Part shown: in pieces, positions 1 through 6,364 of the stretch
Layout of the letters: every line of letters starts with the position of its first letter
Numbering within the stretch: the first letter of the stretch is position 1
Assembly: GCA_001825565.1 (NCBI GenBank)
Contig: MHXM01000121.1
Span: 210-11,235 of the forward strand
Source: Desulfuromonadaceae bacterium GWC2_58_13
GTDB taxonomy: Bacteria > Desulfobacterota > Desulfuromonadia > Desulfuromonadales > Trichloromonadaceae
Length of the DNA stretch: 11,026 nucleotides
Reading direction: 5' to 3'
The notes under the pieces: model-generated
Databases searched by the model: none
The model's input: only the letters and a program-made list of their open reading frames with translations
Told to the model about the DNA's origin: nothing
Program-made: the position numbers and the translations under genes

Positions 1-765
1 ATCGCCGGGCCTTGTGCCATCGAAAACGAAGACCTGACCCTGCGCATCGCCGAATTTCTCAAGAAGCTGACCGCTTCGCTTGGAGTCGGCCTGGTGTTCA
101 AGGCCTCCTACGACAAGGCCAACCGCACTTCGGTCAGTTCGTTTCGGGGCCCCGGCCTGGATGAAGGCCTGCGGATCCTGGGGCGGGTCAAGGCCGAATT
201 TGAACTGCCGATCATCTCCGATGTTCATGATATCACCCAGGTGACGCCTGCCGCTGAAGTGCTCGATATCATACAGATTCCTGCGTTCCTGAGCCGGCAG
301 ACCGACCTGCTGGTCGCCGCGGCGAAGACCGGCAGGGTAGTCAATGTGAAGAAGGGGCAGTTTCTGGCCCCCTGGGATATGAAAAATGCGGTGGGCAAAC
401 TGGAAGCCAGCGGTAATCGCCGGATTCTGCTGACCGAACGGGGGGCCTCGTTTGGTTACAATAACCTGGTGACCGATATGCGTTCTCTGGTGATCATGCG
501 CGAAACCGGCTGCCCGGTGATTTTTGACGCCACCCATTCGGTGCAGTTGCCGGGCGGTGCCGGAACCGCATCCACCGGACAGCGGCAGTACGTCGGCGCG
601 CTTTCCCGGGCGGCGGTGGCGACCGGCATCGATGGCCTGTTCTGGGAGGTGCATGAGAATCCGGACCAGGCCCTGTGCGATGGCCCTAATTCCCTCCCTC
701 TGGGCGACCTGAAGAGGATGCTTGAACAGATGCTGGCCATTGATGCCATTGTAAAAGGTTATTAG
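1..765 (+). CDS. kdsA: 3-deoxy-8-phosphooctulonate (Kdo8P) synthase, 5' end missing
   Basis: Condenses phosphoenolpyruvate with arabinose 5-phosphate to give Kdo 8-phosphate, a cytoplasmic step in making the Kdo of the LPS inner core. The reading frame is open from base 1 and 254 codons are visible. The E. coli enzyme has 284 residues, so roughly 20-30 N-terminal residues lie outside the window. Family motifs seen: IAGPCAIE at the left edge, KASYDKANRTS (about codons 35-45), QIPAFLSRQTDLL, NVKKGQF, FGYNNLVTDMR, DATHSVQLPGG and the C-terminal CDGPNSLPL. The Cys at codon 5 (bases 13-15), His at codon 179 (535-537), Glu at codon 216 (646-648) and Asp at codon 227 (679-681) match the four metal ligands of metal-dependent members such as the Aquifex enzyme; E. 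coli has Asn in place of the Cys. It ends three bases before the possible TTG start of kdsD, which uses the other end of the same pathway. The related DAHP synthases are excluded by the KdsA-specific motifs. Confidence 0.97.
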   Translation: MAGPCAIENEDLTLRIAEFLKKLTASLGVGLVFKASYDKANRTSVSSFRGPGLDEGLRILGRVKAEFELPIISDVHDITQVTPAAEVLDIIQIPAFLSRQTDLLVAAAKTGRVVNVKKGQFLAPWDMKNAVGKLEASGNRRILLTERGASFGYNNLVTDMRSLVIMRETGCPVIFDATHSVQLPGGAGTASTGQRQYVGALSRAAVATGIDGLFWEVHENPDQALCDGPNSLPLGDLKRMLEQMLAIDAIVKGY

Positions 766-768
766 ACG

Positions 769-1740
769 TTGAAGCAGATGATTGAAACCGCAAAGCATGT
801 TCTCAGGGTCGAAGCGGACGCGATATTGGCCCTGCTCGACCGGATTGACGGCAGTTTTGCCCAGGCCGTGGAAATGATCTTCGCCTGCAAGGGGCGCCTG
901 GTGATTACCGGGATGGGAAAATCCGGGCTGATCTGCCAGAAAGTGGCGGCAACCATGGCCTCGACCGGAACTCCCGCGCTTTTTCTGCATCCGGCTGAAG
1001 GAATCCACGGCGACCTCGGCATGCTGATGAAGGGCGATGTGGTGATGGCTGTCTCCAATTCCGGGGAAACCGAGGAAATTGCCCGCATCCTGCCCGTTAT
1101 CAAACGCATGGGATTGCCGCTGATATCCATGACCGGCAATCCCGGCAGCACCCTGGCCAGGGCAGGCGATGTCTTTCTCGATATCTCGGTCAAGGAAGAA
1201 GCTTGTCCGCTCGGGCTGGCCCCGACCGCCAGCACTACGGCCACCCTGGCCATGGGCGACGCGCTGGCGGTGACCCTGCTGATCCGCAGGGGATTCAAGG
1301 AAGAGGATTTCGCCCTGTTCCACCCCGGTGGCACCCTGGGTAAACGGTTGCTGCTCAGGGTTGAAGACATGATGCATTCCGGCAGTGCCATCCCCTTGGT
1401 TGACCAAGATATGCTGCTTAAAGAAGCCCTGTTCGAGATTACCAGCAAAAAGCTTGGAATCACCGGCGTCTGCGACAGTCGGGGGTTTTTGGTCGGTGTC
1501 TTTACCGATGGTGATTTGCGGCGGGCCATCGAAAAAGGTCTTGAAGCCCTTAATCTTCCCATCCGCGAAGTGATGGCGGTCAAACCCAAGCGTATTCTGC
1601 GTTCGAATCTGGCCGCCAAGGCCATGCAGAAGATGGAAGAATATTCGATTACTTCACTGTTCGTCTTTGAAACGGATGAAAGTCGGATCCCCGTCGGCAT
1701 CATTCATCTGCACGATTTGCTCAAGGCCGGAGTGGTTTGA
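769..1740 (+). CDS. kdsD: Arabinose 5-phosphate isomerase (KdsD/KpsF family)
   Basis: Interconverts ribulose 5-phosphate and arabinose 5-phosphate, supplying the sugar substrate of KdsA. The protein has 323 residues from the TTG start (E. coli KdsD has 328). An N-terminal SIS sugar-isomerase domain (about 33-170) has GMGKSG at 48-53, HGDLGM, SNSGET at 96-101 and KEEACPLGLAPT. Lys51, Glu103, Glu144 and His185 (in FHPGG) align with the catalytic or binding residues known in E. coli. Two CBS domains follow (about 200-320), including FTDGDLRR and ending in HLHDLLKAGVV as in the family. The start is uncertain. TTG at 769 has AAGG ten bases upstream; the in-frame ATG at 778 begins MIETAKH, which resembles family N-termini, but has only a weak, closely spaced ribosome site. 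The stop codon overlaps the ATG of kdsC, which suggests translational coupling. Confidence 0.96.
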   Translation: MKQMIETAKHVLRVEADAILALLDRIDGSFAQAVEMIFACKGRLVITGMGKSGLICQKVAATMASTGTPALFLHPAEGIHGDLGMLMKGDVVMAVSNSGETEEIARILPVIKRMGLPLISMTGNPGSTLARAGDVFLDISVKEEACPLGLAPTASTTATLAMGDALAVTLLIRRGFKEEDFALFHPGGTLGKRLLLRVEDMMHSGSAIPLVDQDMLLKEALFEITSKKLGITGVCDSRGFLVGVFTDGDLRRAIEKGLEALNLPIREVMAVKPKRILRSNLAAKAMQKMEEYSITSLFVFETDESRIPVGIIHLHDLLKAGVV

Positions 1741-2264
1741 TGCTGAAGGATTTGGGTAAAATCAAGCTGCTGCTGCTTGATGTTGATGGCGTGTTGACGG
1801 ATGGTCGCATTACATTCGACAACAACGGGGTAGAAACAAAGTCGTTTGATGTCAAGGATGGGCACGGCCTTAAACTGGTGCAACGGGCCGGGATTGCCGT
1901 TGGCATCATTACCGGGCGGTCGTCGGAGGTGGTCGCTTTGCGGGCCAGGGAACTCGGCATCGAAATCGTTCACCAGGGGGCCAAGGATAAACTTGTCCCT
2001 TACGTTGAGCTGTTGGAATCCCTGGGGTTGACCGATGAACAGGTCGCCTACGTGGGCGATGACGTGGTCGATCTCCCAATTTTGCGCCGGGTCGGTTTTT
2101 CAGCGACCGTGGCCGACGCCGTCGACGATGTCAAACCTTTGGTTGATTACGTCGCCAGGCGTCCCGGTGGCCGTGGCGCGGTACGGGAAATCTGTGATTT
2201 CATCCTGAAAAATTCAGGAGCCTGGACCGAGGTAACCGACCGCTACTTCGGAGGTCGACAGTAA
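1740..2264 (+). CDS. kdsC: Kdo 8-phosphate phosphatase, HAD superfamily
   Basis: Hydrolyses Kdo 8-phosphate to Kdo, the step after KdsA. The protein has 174 residues (E. coli KdsC has 188) and belongs to the small cap-less HAD phosphatases that act as tetramers. HAD motif I is DVDGVLTDG at 14-22, with Asp14 as the expected nucleophile and Asp16 as acid/base. Motif II is ITGRSS at 57-62, motif III probably uses a Lys in KDK (82-84), and motif IV is GDDVVD at 106-111. The glycine/arginine-rich C-terminal stretch RRPGGRGAVRE is typical of KdsC, where it helps close the neighbouring subunit's active site. ATG at 1740 is chosen: it shares one base with the kdsD stop (TGATG) and follows a GGAG-type site (1729-1732). 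A TTG three bases earlier, at 1737, would add one residue. Confidence 0.95.
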   Translation: MLKDLGKIKLLLLDVDGVLTDGRITFDNNGVETKSFDVKDGHGLKLVQRAGIAVGIITGRSSEVVALRARELGIEIVHQGAKDKLVPYVELLESLGLTDEQVAYVGDDVVDLPILRRVGFSATVADAVDDVKPLVDYVARRPGGRGAVREICDFILKNSGAWTEVTDRYFGGRQ

Positions 2265-2310
2265 GGGTGAAGGTCCTTTCAAATCTCGTGCCAATGACCC
2301 AGGATTCGTC

Positions 2311-2339
2311 TTTACACCTCCCCTGTGAAATGCTATACT
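2311..2339 (+). promoter_or_regulatory. Probable sigma-70-type promoter upstream of lptC
   Basis: A TTTACA -35 box (2311-2316, one mismatch to TTGACA) is separated by exactly 17 bases from a TATACT -10 box (2334-2339). The -10 box is preceded by TGC, giving an extended -10. This lies in the only sizeable gap of the LPS genes (2265-2350). The expected transcription start near 2346 is only about five bases before the lptC ATG. No ribosome binding site precedes that ATG, so the transcript would be almost leaderless. The promoter is inferred from base pattern alone. Confidence 0.55.
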
Positions 2340-2349
2340 GACCGTCAGT
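2337..2349. repeat. 13-base perfect inverted repeat overlapping the lptC -10 box
   Basis: ACTGAC-C-GTCAGT is a perfect dyad with six-base arms around one central base. It covers the second half of the predicted -10 box and ends one base before the lptC ATG. A one-base centre cannot form a good RNA hairpin, so if it means anything it would be a protein-binding site on DNA. Dyads this short arise by chance a few times in 11 kb, so the interest lies only in its position. Confidence 0.35.
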
Positions 2350-2350
2350 T

Positions 2351-2923
2351 ATGAAAGCCAAGCTAACACTACGGAATGTTTTAGGTTTTGTTATTGTGCT
2401 GATGGCATTGTCGTTGGCTTTGACGGTGGTGCATAATTTTCGCGGCGGGTTGCCGGAAGAGATCTTGGATGCATTGCCCAAGAATGTCGATCTGGCTCTG
2501 AAAAAGATTGATTATACCGAAACCCGCGACGGGGTCAGGCGTTGGAATTTGACAGCGGATTCGGCTGAATACAACGTTAAAAGCGGTACGACCGTCGTGC
2601 AGAACGTGTCCATGACGTTTTACGATGAAAAGGGTCTCGAAGCCGGAACCCTGACGGCACAAGACGGTGAAACCCAGTCCGACAATAAAATGGTCCGGGT
2701 CCATGGGGATGTGGTAGTCAAGAGCACGAAAGACTACATTTTTTATTCGGACCAGCTCGATTATTCCGACGTGACGCGGATGATCAGCACCGAATCGCCT
2801 GTCCGTATCATTTCTGCGCAAATGGAGTTGACCGGCAAAGGGCTTCAACTATACGTGGATACTCTGGCATATCGGGTTTTTTCTGACGTGAAGGCTCGCC
2901 TCCATGGTGATGAAAAACAATGA
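2351..2923 (+). CDS. lptC: LPS export system protein LptC
   Basis: Bitopic inner-membrane protein that receives LPS from the LptB2FG extractor and passes it to the periplasmic LptA bridge. The protein has 190 residues, close to E. coli LptC (191). A short basic N-terminus leads into one hydrophobic helix (about 10-27), followed by a periplasmic domain with OstA-like/LptC beta-strand pattern, for example RRWNLTADSAEYN, TLTAQDGETQSDNKMVRVHGDVVV and the closing LYVDTLAYRVFSDVKARLHG.. pattern. LptC sequences diverge strongly, so the call rests on topology, size and position directly before lptA and lptB. An in-frame TGA at 2339-2341 makes ATG 2351 the first possible start; it has no Shine-Dalgarno site. 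A start at Met18 (2402) would cut the membrane helix short and is unlikely. The stop codon overlaps the start of lptA (ATGA). Confidence 0.88.
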   Translation: MKAKLTLRNVLGFVIVLMALSLALTVVHNFRGGLPEEILDALPKNVDLALKKIDYTETRDGVRRWNLTADSAEYNVKSGTTVVQNVSMTFYDEKGLEAGTLTAQDGETQSDNKMVRVHGDVVVKSTKDYIFYSDQLDYSDVTRMISTESPVRIISAQMELTGKGLQLYVDTLAYRVFSDVKARLHGDEKQ

Positions 2924-3426
2924 AGAAAATAATGTTGCATATAGTTCTGCTGCTGGCATTGTCACTCGGCGCGATTGCGTCCGGCGGGGCTGAAGAAAAG
3001 TCTATACTGGGCAGTTATTCAAGTGATGCGCCGATCGAAATTGCATCCGACCGTCTTGAGGGCAATGACCAGACGGGAACGGCCAAATTCTCCGGCACTG
3101 TTGTGGCAAAGCAGGGGGATGTAACAATTTATGCGGAAGAGCTGGACGTCTATTATCAGACCGGGAGCCGTCTGATCGAAAAGGTTGTCGCTTTGAACGG
3201 AGTCCGGATTGTCCAGGGTGAGCGGATCGCAACGGGGGACAAGGCGGTCTTTTTCAACCAACAGGGAAAGGTTGTTCTCACCGGGGAACCGAAGGTTCAC
3301 CAGGGACAGGATTTTGTTCAGGGTGACGAGATTACCGTTTTCCTGAATGAGGAACGCAGCGTGGTGACAGGCAAGGAAGGCGCCAGGGTCAATGCACTGT
3401 TTCATCCCCAAGGGGAGAAGCAGTGA
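2920..3426 (+). CDS. lptA: Periplasmic LPS transport protein LptA (OstA-like)
   Basis: Forms the periplasmic bridge that carries LPS between LptC and the outer-membrane LptD complex. The precursor has 168 residues. It starts with a clear Sec signal peptide: Lys2-Lys3, a hydrophobic core to about residue 20, and likely cleavage after SGGA (24). The mature part has the repeated OstA beta-jellyroll pattern: PIEIASDRLEGND, TAKFSGTVVAKQGDVTIYAEEL, a second turn at GERIATGDKAVFF, and KVVLTGEPKVHQGQDFVQGDEITVF.. near the end. It overlaps lptC by four bases and lptB by four (GTGA), so the three Lpt proteins are probably made by coupled translation. lptF, lptG and lptD are not in this window. Confidence 0.93.
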   Translation: MKKIMLHIVLLLALSLGAIASGGAEEKSILGSYSSDAPIEIASDRLEGNDQTGTAKFSGTVVAKQGDVTIYAEELDVYYQTGSRLIEKVVALNGVRIVQGERIATGDKAVFFNQQGKVVLTGEPKVHQGQDFVQGDEITVFLNEERSVVTGKEGARVNALFHPQGEKQ

Positions 3427-4148
3427 TTCGTCGGCTTTCTGCCCGGGGACTGTGTAAAGCCTACAAAGGGCGGCAAGTGGTCCAGGCCGTTGATCTTGAC
3501 GTTGCTTCCGGTGAAGTGATTGGGCTGCTGGGCCCCAACGGGGCAGGTAAAACCACCTCGTTTTACATAGTGGTTGGCTTGGTTCGTCCCGACCAGGGCA
3601 AGGTTTTTCTGGACGAGAAGGATATCACCGACCTGCCCATGTATCAGCGGGCGAGGGCCGGGATTTCCTATCTCCCACAAGAAGCTTCGGTGTTCCGCAA
3701 GCTGACGGTCGAACAAAACCTGCTGGCGATTCTCGAAACCCTCGATCTTTCCATGAATGTGCGGATGGAGAGGATGCAGCAGCTGCTTGACGATTTTCGC
3801 CTGGGGCATGTTGCCAAATCCTACGGCTATGCCCTTTCGGGGGGCGAGCGAAGGCGCGTGGAAATTGCCAGGGCGCTGGTTATCGAACCAGCTTTTATCC
3901 TTCTTGACGAGCCATTTGCCGGGATCGACCCCATCGCGGTTATGGATATCCAGAACATCATCAACCAGCTCAAGGAGCGCGGTATTGGGGTTCTGATCTC
4001 CGATCACAACGTACGTGAAACTCTGGGAGTGTGCGATAAAGCATATATCCTGAACGAGGGCGAGATCCTCGAATATGGCGTGCCAGCGGAAATTGCCGCT
4101 AGTTCAAGAGCACGCACCATTTATCTTGGTGAAAAGTTCCGGCTTTAA
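3423..4148 (+). CDS. lptB: LPS export ABC transporter ATPase LptB
   Basis: Cytoplasmic ATPase that, as a dimer bound to LptF and LptG, powers extraction of LPS from the inner membrane. The 241 residues match the E. coli protein exactly in length. All ABC motifs are present: Walker A GPNGAGKT at 37-44, Q-loop Gln86 in YLPQEASVF, signature LSGGERRR at 138-145, Walker B FILLDE at 158-163 and H-loop His195 in SDHNVRET. YLPQEASVFRKLTVEQNL, DEPFAGIDPIAV and the ending IYLGEKFRL are characteristic of LptB rather than of branched-chain amino-acid transporters, its nearest look-alikes. Translation starts at GTG 3423, inside the lptA stop, behind a good AGGGGAG site (3411-3417). Confidence 0.97.
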   Translation: MIRRLSARGLCKAYKGRQVVQAVDLDVASGEVIGLLGPNGAGKTTSFYIVVGLVRPDQGKVFLDEKDITDLPMYQRARAGISYLPQEASVFRKLTVEQNLLAILETLDLSMNVRMERMQQLLDDFRLGHVAKSYGYALSGGERRRVEIARALVIEPAFILLDEPFAGIDPIAVMDIQNIINQLKERGIGVLISDHNVRETLGVCDKAYILNEGEILEYGVPAEIAASSRARTIYLGEKFRL

Positions 4149-4195
4149 GTCGGGGCAAATAACGTGAAAGCGTTTACTAACGGAATGAGTCGGTA

Positions 4196-5644
4196 ATGGC
4201 CTTAGAACTCCGGCAGCAACTAAAACTCAGTCAGCAACTGGTGATGACACCCCAGTTGCAACAGGCGATCAAGCTGCTCCAGTTGTCCAGGATGGAACTG
4301 GTCGACATGGTTCAGCAAGAGCTTGAGGAAAATCCCGTTCTCGAGGAAGGGGCCGAAACCCCTGAAGAAAAAGAACTGGAAGAGGCTGCCGCGGAAGCCA
4401 AAAAAAGCGAAGAGGCGGCCGAAGAAATCAAGGAGGTTGCCGGCGACAGCGAAGGAATGGCTGACATCGACTGGCAGACCTATCTCGAAGGATATAGTCT
4501 GGGCGGTTCCACGGCCGATTTTTACGAAGAAGATGATGACCGTCCTTCCTACGAAAATCTGCTGACTAAGAAAGGGACGCTGACCGATCATCTGATGTGG
4601 CAACTCAACTTGTCGCGCATGAATGACGACATTCGCCAGATTGCCGCAGAAATTATCGGCAATCTCGATGACGATGGTTACCTGCAGGCATCGCTCGATG
4701 AAATAGCCGAAACCTCCGGCGTCTCTTTAGAAAAGGCCGTCGAAGCTCTTGATATGGTACAGGATTTCGATCCTCCGGGAGTTGCTTCCCGCAATTTGCA
4801 AGAATGCCTGCTTTGCCAGATTGAGCACTTGGGCATGGCCGGAAGCCTGGTCGAATCGATTCTCCGGGAGCACATAGCCGAGTTGGAAAACCGCAAATAC
4901 TCGGTGATTGCCAAAGCACTCGGAGTTTCCCTGGATGATGTTTTTGGCGCCGCCAAGATTATTTCCGGGCTCGATCCCCGCCCAGGCAGCGTCTATAGCC
5001 AGGAAGACGTTCATTACATCACCCCGGATATTTTCGTTTACAAAATCAACGAAGAGTACGTCGTTGTGCTCAATGACGAAGGGTTGCCGAATCTTCGCAT
5101 CAATTCTTTCTATCGCAACGCTCTTTCCGGCGGTGAAAATATCGACGCCAAAGCCGGAGAGTATATTCAAGACAAGATGCGTGGCGCGGTTTGGCTGATC
5201 AAGAGTATTCATCAGCGGCAACGGACGATTTATAAAGTCACTAAGAGCATCGTCAAGTTTCAACGTGAATTCTTCGATAAAGGGGTTGCTTATCTCAAAC
5301 CCCTGGTTCTTCGGGATGTCGCTGAGGATATCGAGATGCACGAATCAACGATCAGTCGAGTCACGACCAATAAATATGTTCAGACGCCGCAGGGGCTTTT
5401 TGAGCTGAAATACTTCTTCAACAGTGGCATCAACACGACGGAAGGTGATTCGATCGCCTCTGAAAGTGTGAAGAGCAAAATCAAGGAAATCATTTCGACC
5501 GAAAACCAGCGTAAACCTTATTCCGACCAGAAGATCGTCGATATCCTGCGTCAACAGGGGATCGATATTGCCCGCCGCACGGTTACAAAATACCGCGAAA
5601 TGCTCGGTTTGGGATCTTCCACGGAGAGAAAACGGCTTTTTTAA
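4196..5644 (+). CDS. rpoN: RNA polymerase sigma-54 factor
   Basis: Alternative sigma factor that recognises -24/-12 promoters and needs enhancer-binding AAA+ activators. In this lineage it serves nitrogen metabolism, motility and many respiratory functions. The protein has 482 residues (E. coli 477). Region I, contacted by activators, is at 4-50 (LRQQLKLSQQL, MTPQLQQAIKLLQLSRMEL). Region II (about 50-115) is a strongly acidic, Glu/Ala/Lys-rich linker. The core-binding domain follows (about 120-320), with LDDDGYLQASLDEIA and DFDPPGVASRNLQECL. A helix-turn-helix lies around 371-395 (RDVAEDIEMHESTISRVT), and the RpoN box ARRTVTKYRE is at 459-468. The gene begins 47 bases after lptB. Its ATG shares a base with a four-codon frame, ATG AGT CGG TAA (4185-4196). 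The nearest GGA (4182-4184) is rather far from the start. Confidence 0.98.
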   Translation: MALELRQQLKLSQQLVMTPQLQQAIKLLQLSRMELVDMVQQELEENPVLEEGAETPEEKELEEAAAEAKKSEEAAEEIKEVAGDSEGMADIDWQTYLEGYSLGGSTADFYEEDDDRPSYENLLTKKGTLTDHLMWQLNLSRMNDDIRQIAAEIIGNLDDDGYLQASLDEIAETSGVSLEKAVEALDMVQDFDPPGVASRNLQECLLCQIEHLGMAGSLVESILREHIAELENRKYSVIAKALGVSLDDVFGAAKIISGLDPRPGSVYSQEDVHYITPDIFVYKINEEYVVVLNDEGLPNLRINSFYRNALSGGENIDAKAGEYIQDKMRGAVWLIKSIHQRQRTIYKVTKSIVKFQREFFDKGVAYLKPLVLRDVAEDIEMHESTISRVTTNKYVQTPQGLFELKYFFNSGINTTEGDSIASESVKSKIKEIISTENQRKPYSDQKIVDILRQQGIDIARRTVTKYREMLGLGSSTERKRLF

Positions 5645-5655
5645 TTCCGTGCGTA

Positions 5656-5683
5656 TGGCCAACATTCAAGATACCGTTATACT
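5656..5683 (+). promoter_or_regulatory. Possible internal promoter before hpf
   Basis: TATACT (5678-5683) is a good -10 box. The best -35 candidate is TGGCCA (5656-5661, four of six matches) with a 16-base spacer. It lies in the 92-base rpoN-hpf gap and would give a leader of about 47 bases. It could let hpf be expressed apart from the upstream genes, which would suit a stress and stationary-phase factor. The -35 box is weak, so this is tentative. No sigma-54 consensus was seen in the gap. Confidence 0.35.
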
Positions 5684-5723
5684 TGAAAAAAGAATTGGTT
5701 TCACCCGGCGGAAACTTATCACC

Positions 5724-5729
5724 AGGAGG
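5724..5729 (+). promoter_or_regulatory. Strong ribosome binding site that fixes the hpf start
   Basis: AGGAGG lies seven bases before the ATG at 5737. It is the best Shine-Dalgarno match I noticed in the window. It rules out the longer frame from 5683, which would put 18 atypical residues before the conserved MQIEVTFRH start. Confidence 0.8.
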
Positions 5730-5736
5730 TTTTAGT

Positions 5737-6285
5737 ATGCAAATTGAAGTCACATTCAGACATATGGAAGTCAGCGAACCGGTTCGCGCTTACGTAGAAG
5801 AGAAACTTGACCGGGTCAAAAAATACATCGATGAACCGATTGATGCTCAAGCGGTTCTTTCCGTTGAGAAAAAAATCCGGCATAAGGCTGTTGTGACAAT
5901 TTCCGCCAAGGGGATCACCATCAAGGCCTCGGAAGAAACCAACGACATGTATGCTGCGATCGACGCCATGGTCGACAAGATCGAACGTCAACTGAAACGC
6001 TACAAGGAAAAACTTAAAAAACACAAGCCGGCCAACGGCAAGGAACGGCAGGTTCAGAAAACGGTTTTCGCCGCTGAAAGCATCGATGTCGGTTCTCCCG
6101 AGCCAACCATCATCCGCAGCAACAGTTTCCCGGTGAAACCGATGGCGGTCGAAGAGGCGGTCATGCAGATGGACCTGCTGCATAAGGATTTTCTGGTTTT
6201 TACCGATTCGATGACCGAAGAAATCAACGTTGTCTATCGTCGTAAGGATGGTAACTACGGTTTGATTGTTCCGCAGGTGAAATAA
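5737..6285 (+). CDS. hpf: Ribosome hibernation promoting factor, long form
   Basis: Binds the 30S decoding region in starved or stationary cells and drives pairing of 70S ribosomes into inactive 100S dimers. The protein has 182 residues. The N-terminal S30AE/YfiA domain (about 1-95) starts MQIEVTFRHMEVSEPVRAYV and continues with the basic helix KIERQLKRYKEKLKKHKP. A variable linker (about 97-122) leads to the C-terminal dimerisation domain (about 123-182), with IIRSNSFPVKPM, EEAVMQMDLLHKDFLVF, and YRRKDGNYGLIVP. The C-terminal domain marks it as the long form; the short enterobacterial HPF and YfiA lack it. The position after rpoN and before ptsN is widespread in proteobacteria, though enterics have the short form there. 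A strong terminator follows ten bases after the stop. Confidence 0.97.
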   Translation: MQIEVTFRHMEVSEPVRAYVEEKLDRVKKYIDEPIDAQAVLSVEKKIRHKAVVTISAKGITIKASEETNDMYAAIDAMVDKIERQLKRYKEKLKKHKPANGKERQVQKTVFAAESIDVGSPEPTIIRSNSFPVKPMAVEEAVMQMDLLHKDFLVFTDSMTEEINVVYRRKDGNYGLIVPQVK

Positions 6286-6295
6286 GTTGTTCTCT

Positions 6296-6332
6296 GCCCG
6301 ACAGAGGGGGATTCCCCCCTGTCGGGCTTTTT
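6296..6332 (+). terminator. Intrinsic terminator after hpf
   Basis: GCCCGACAG (6296-6304) pairs perfectly with CTGTCGGGC (6319-6327). After one bulged A (6305), GGGGG (6306-6310) pairs with CCCCC (6314-6318) around an ATT loop. Five T residues follow (6328-6332). A fourteen-pair GC-rich stem with a T tract is a classic rho-independent terminator. It reads only on the + strand, because no T run exists on the other side. It should separate the LPS/rpoN/hpf unit from the PTS unit, which starts 32 bases later. Confidence 0.92.
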
Positions 6333-6364
6333 AGTATCCTCGAAACTTATAAAGCATACAGGTT

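Noticed and set aside
762..1703. Long antisense open frame (313 codons) opposite kdsD
   Set aside because: It mirrors a strongly conserved gene, its product is rich in Ser/Arg/Pro with no recognisable domain, and such shadows are common in this base composition.
2403..2418. TGGCAT..TTGGC pattern resembling a sigma-54 -24/-12 promoter
   Set aside because: The -12 element reads GG instead of the near-invariant GC, and it lies within the lptC membrane-helix codons. No convincing sigma-54 site was found by eye elsewhere.
5683..5736. Longer hpf start at 5683
   Set aside because: The AGGAGG site and the conserved MQIEVTFRH start both point to 5737.
6348..6353. TATAAA as a ptsN -10 box
   Set aside because: No acceptable -35 at 16-18 bases; that region is the terminator stem. 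Kept as an open question rather than a feature.
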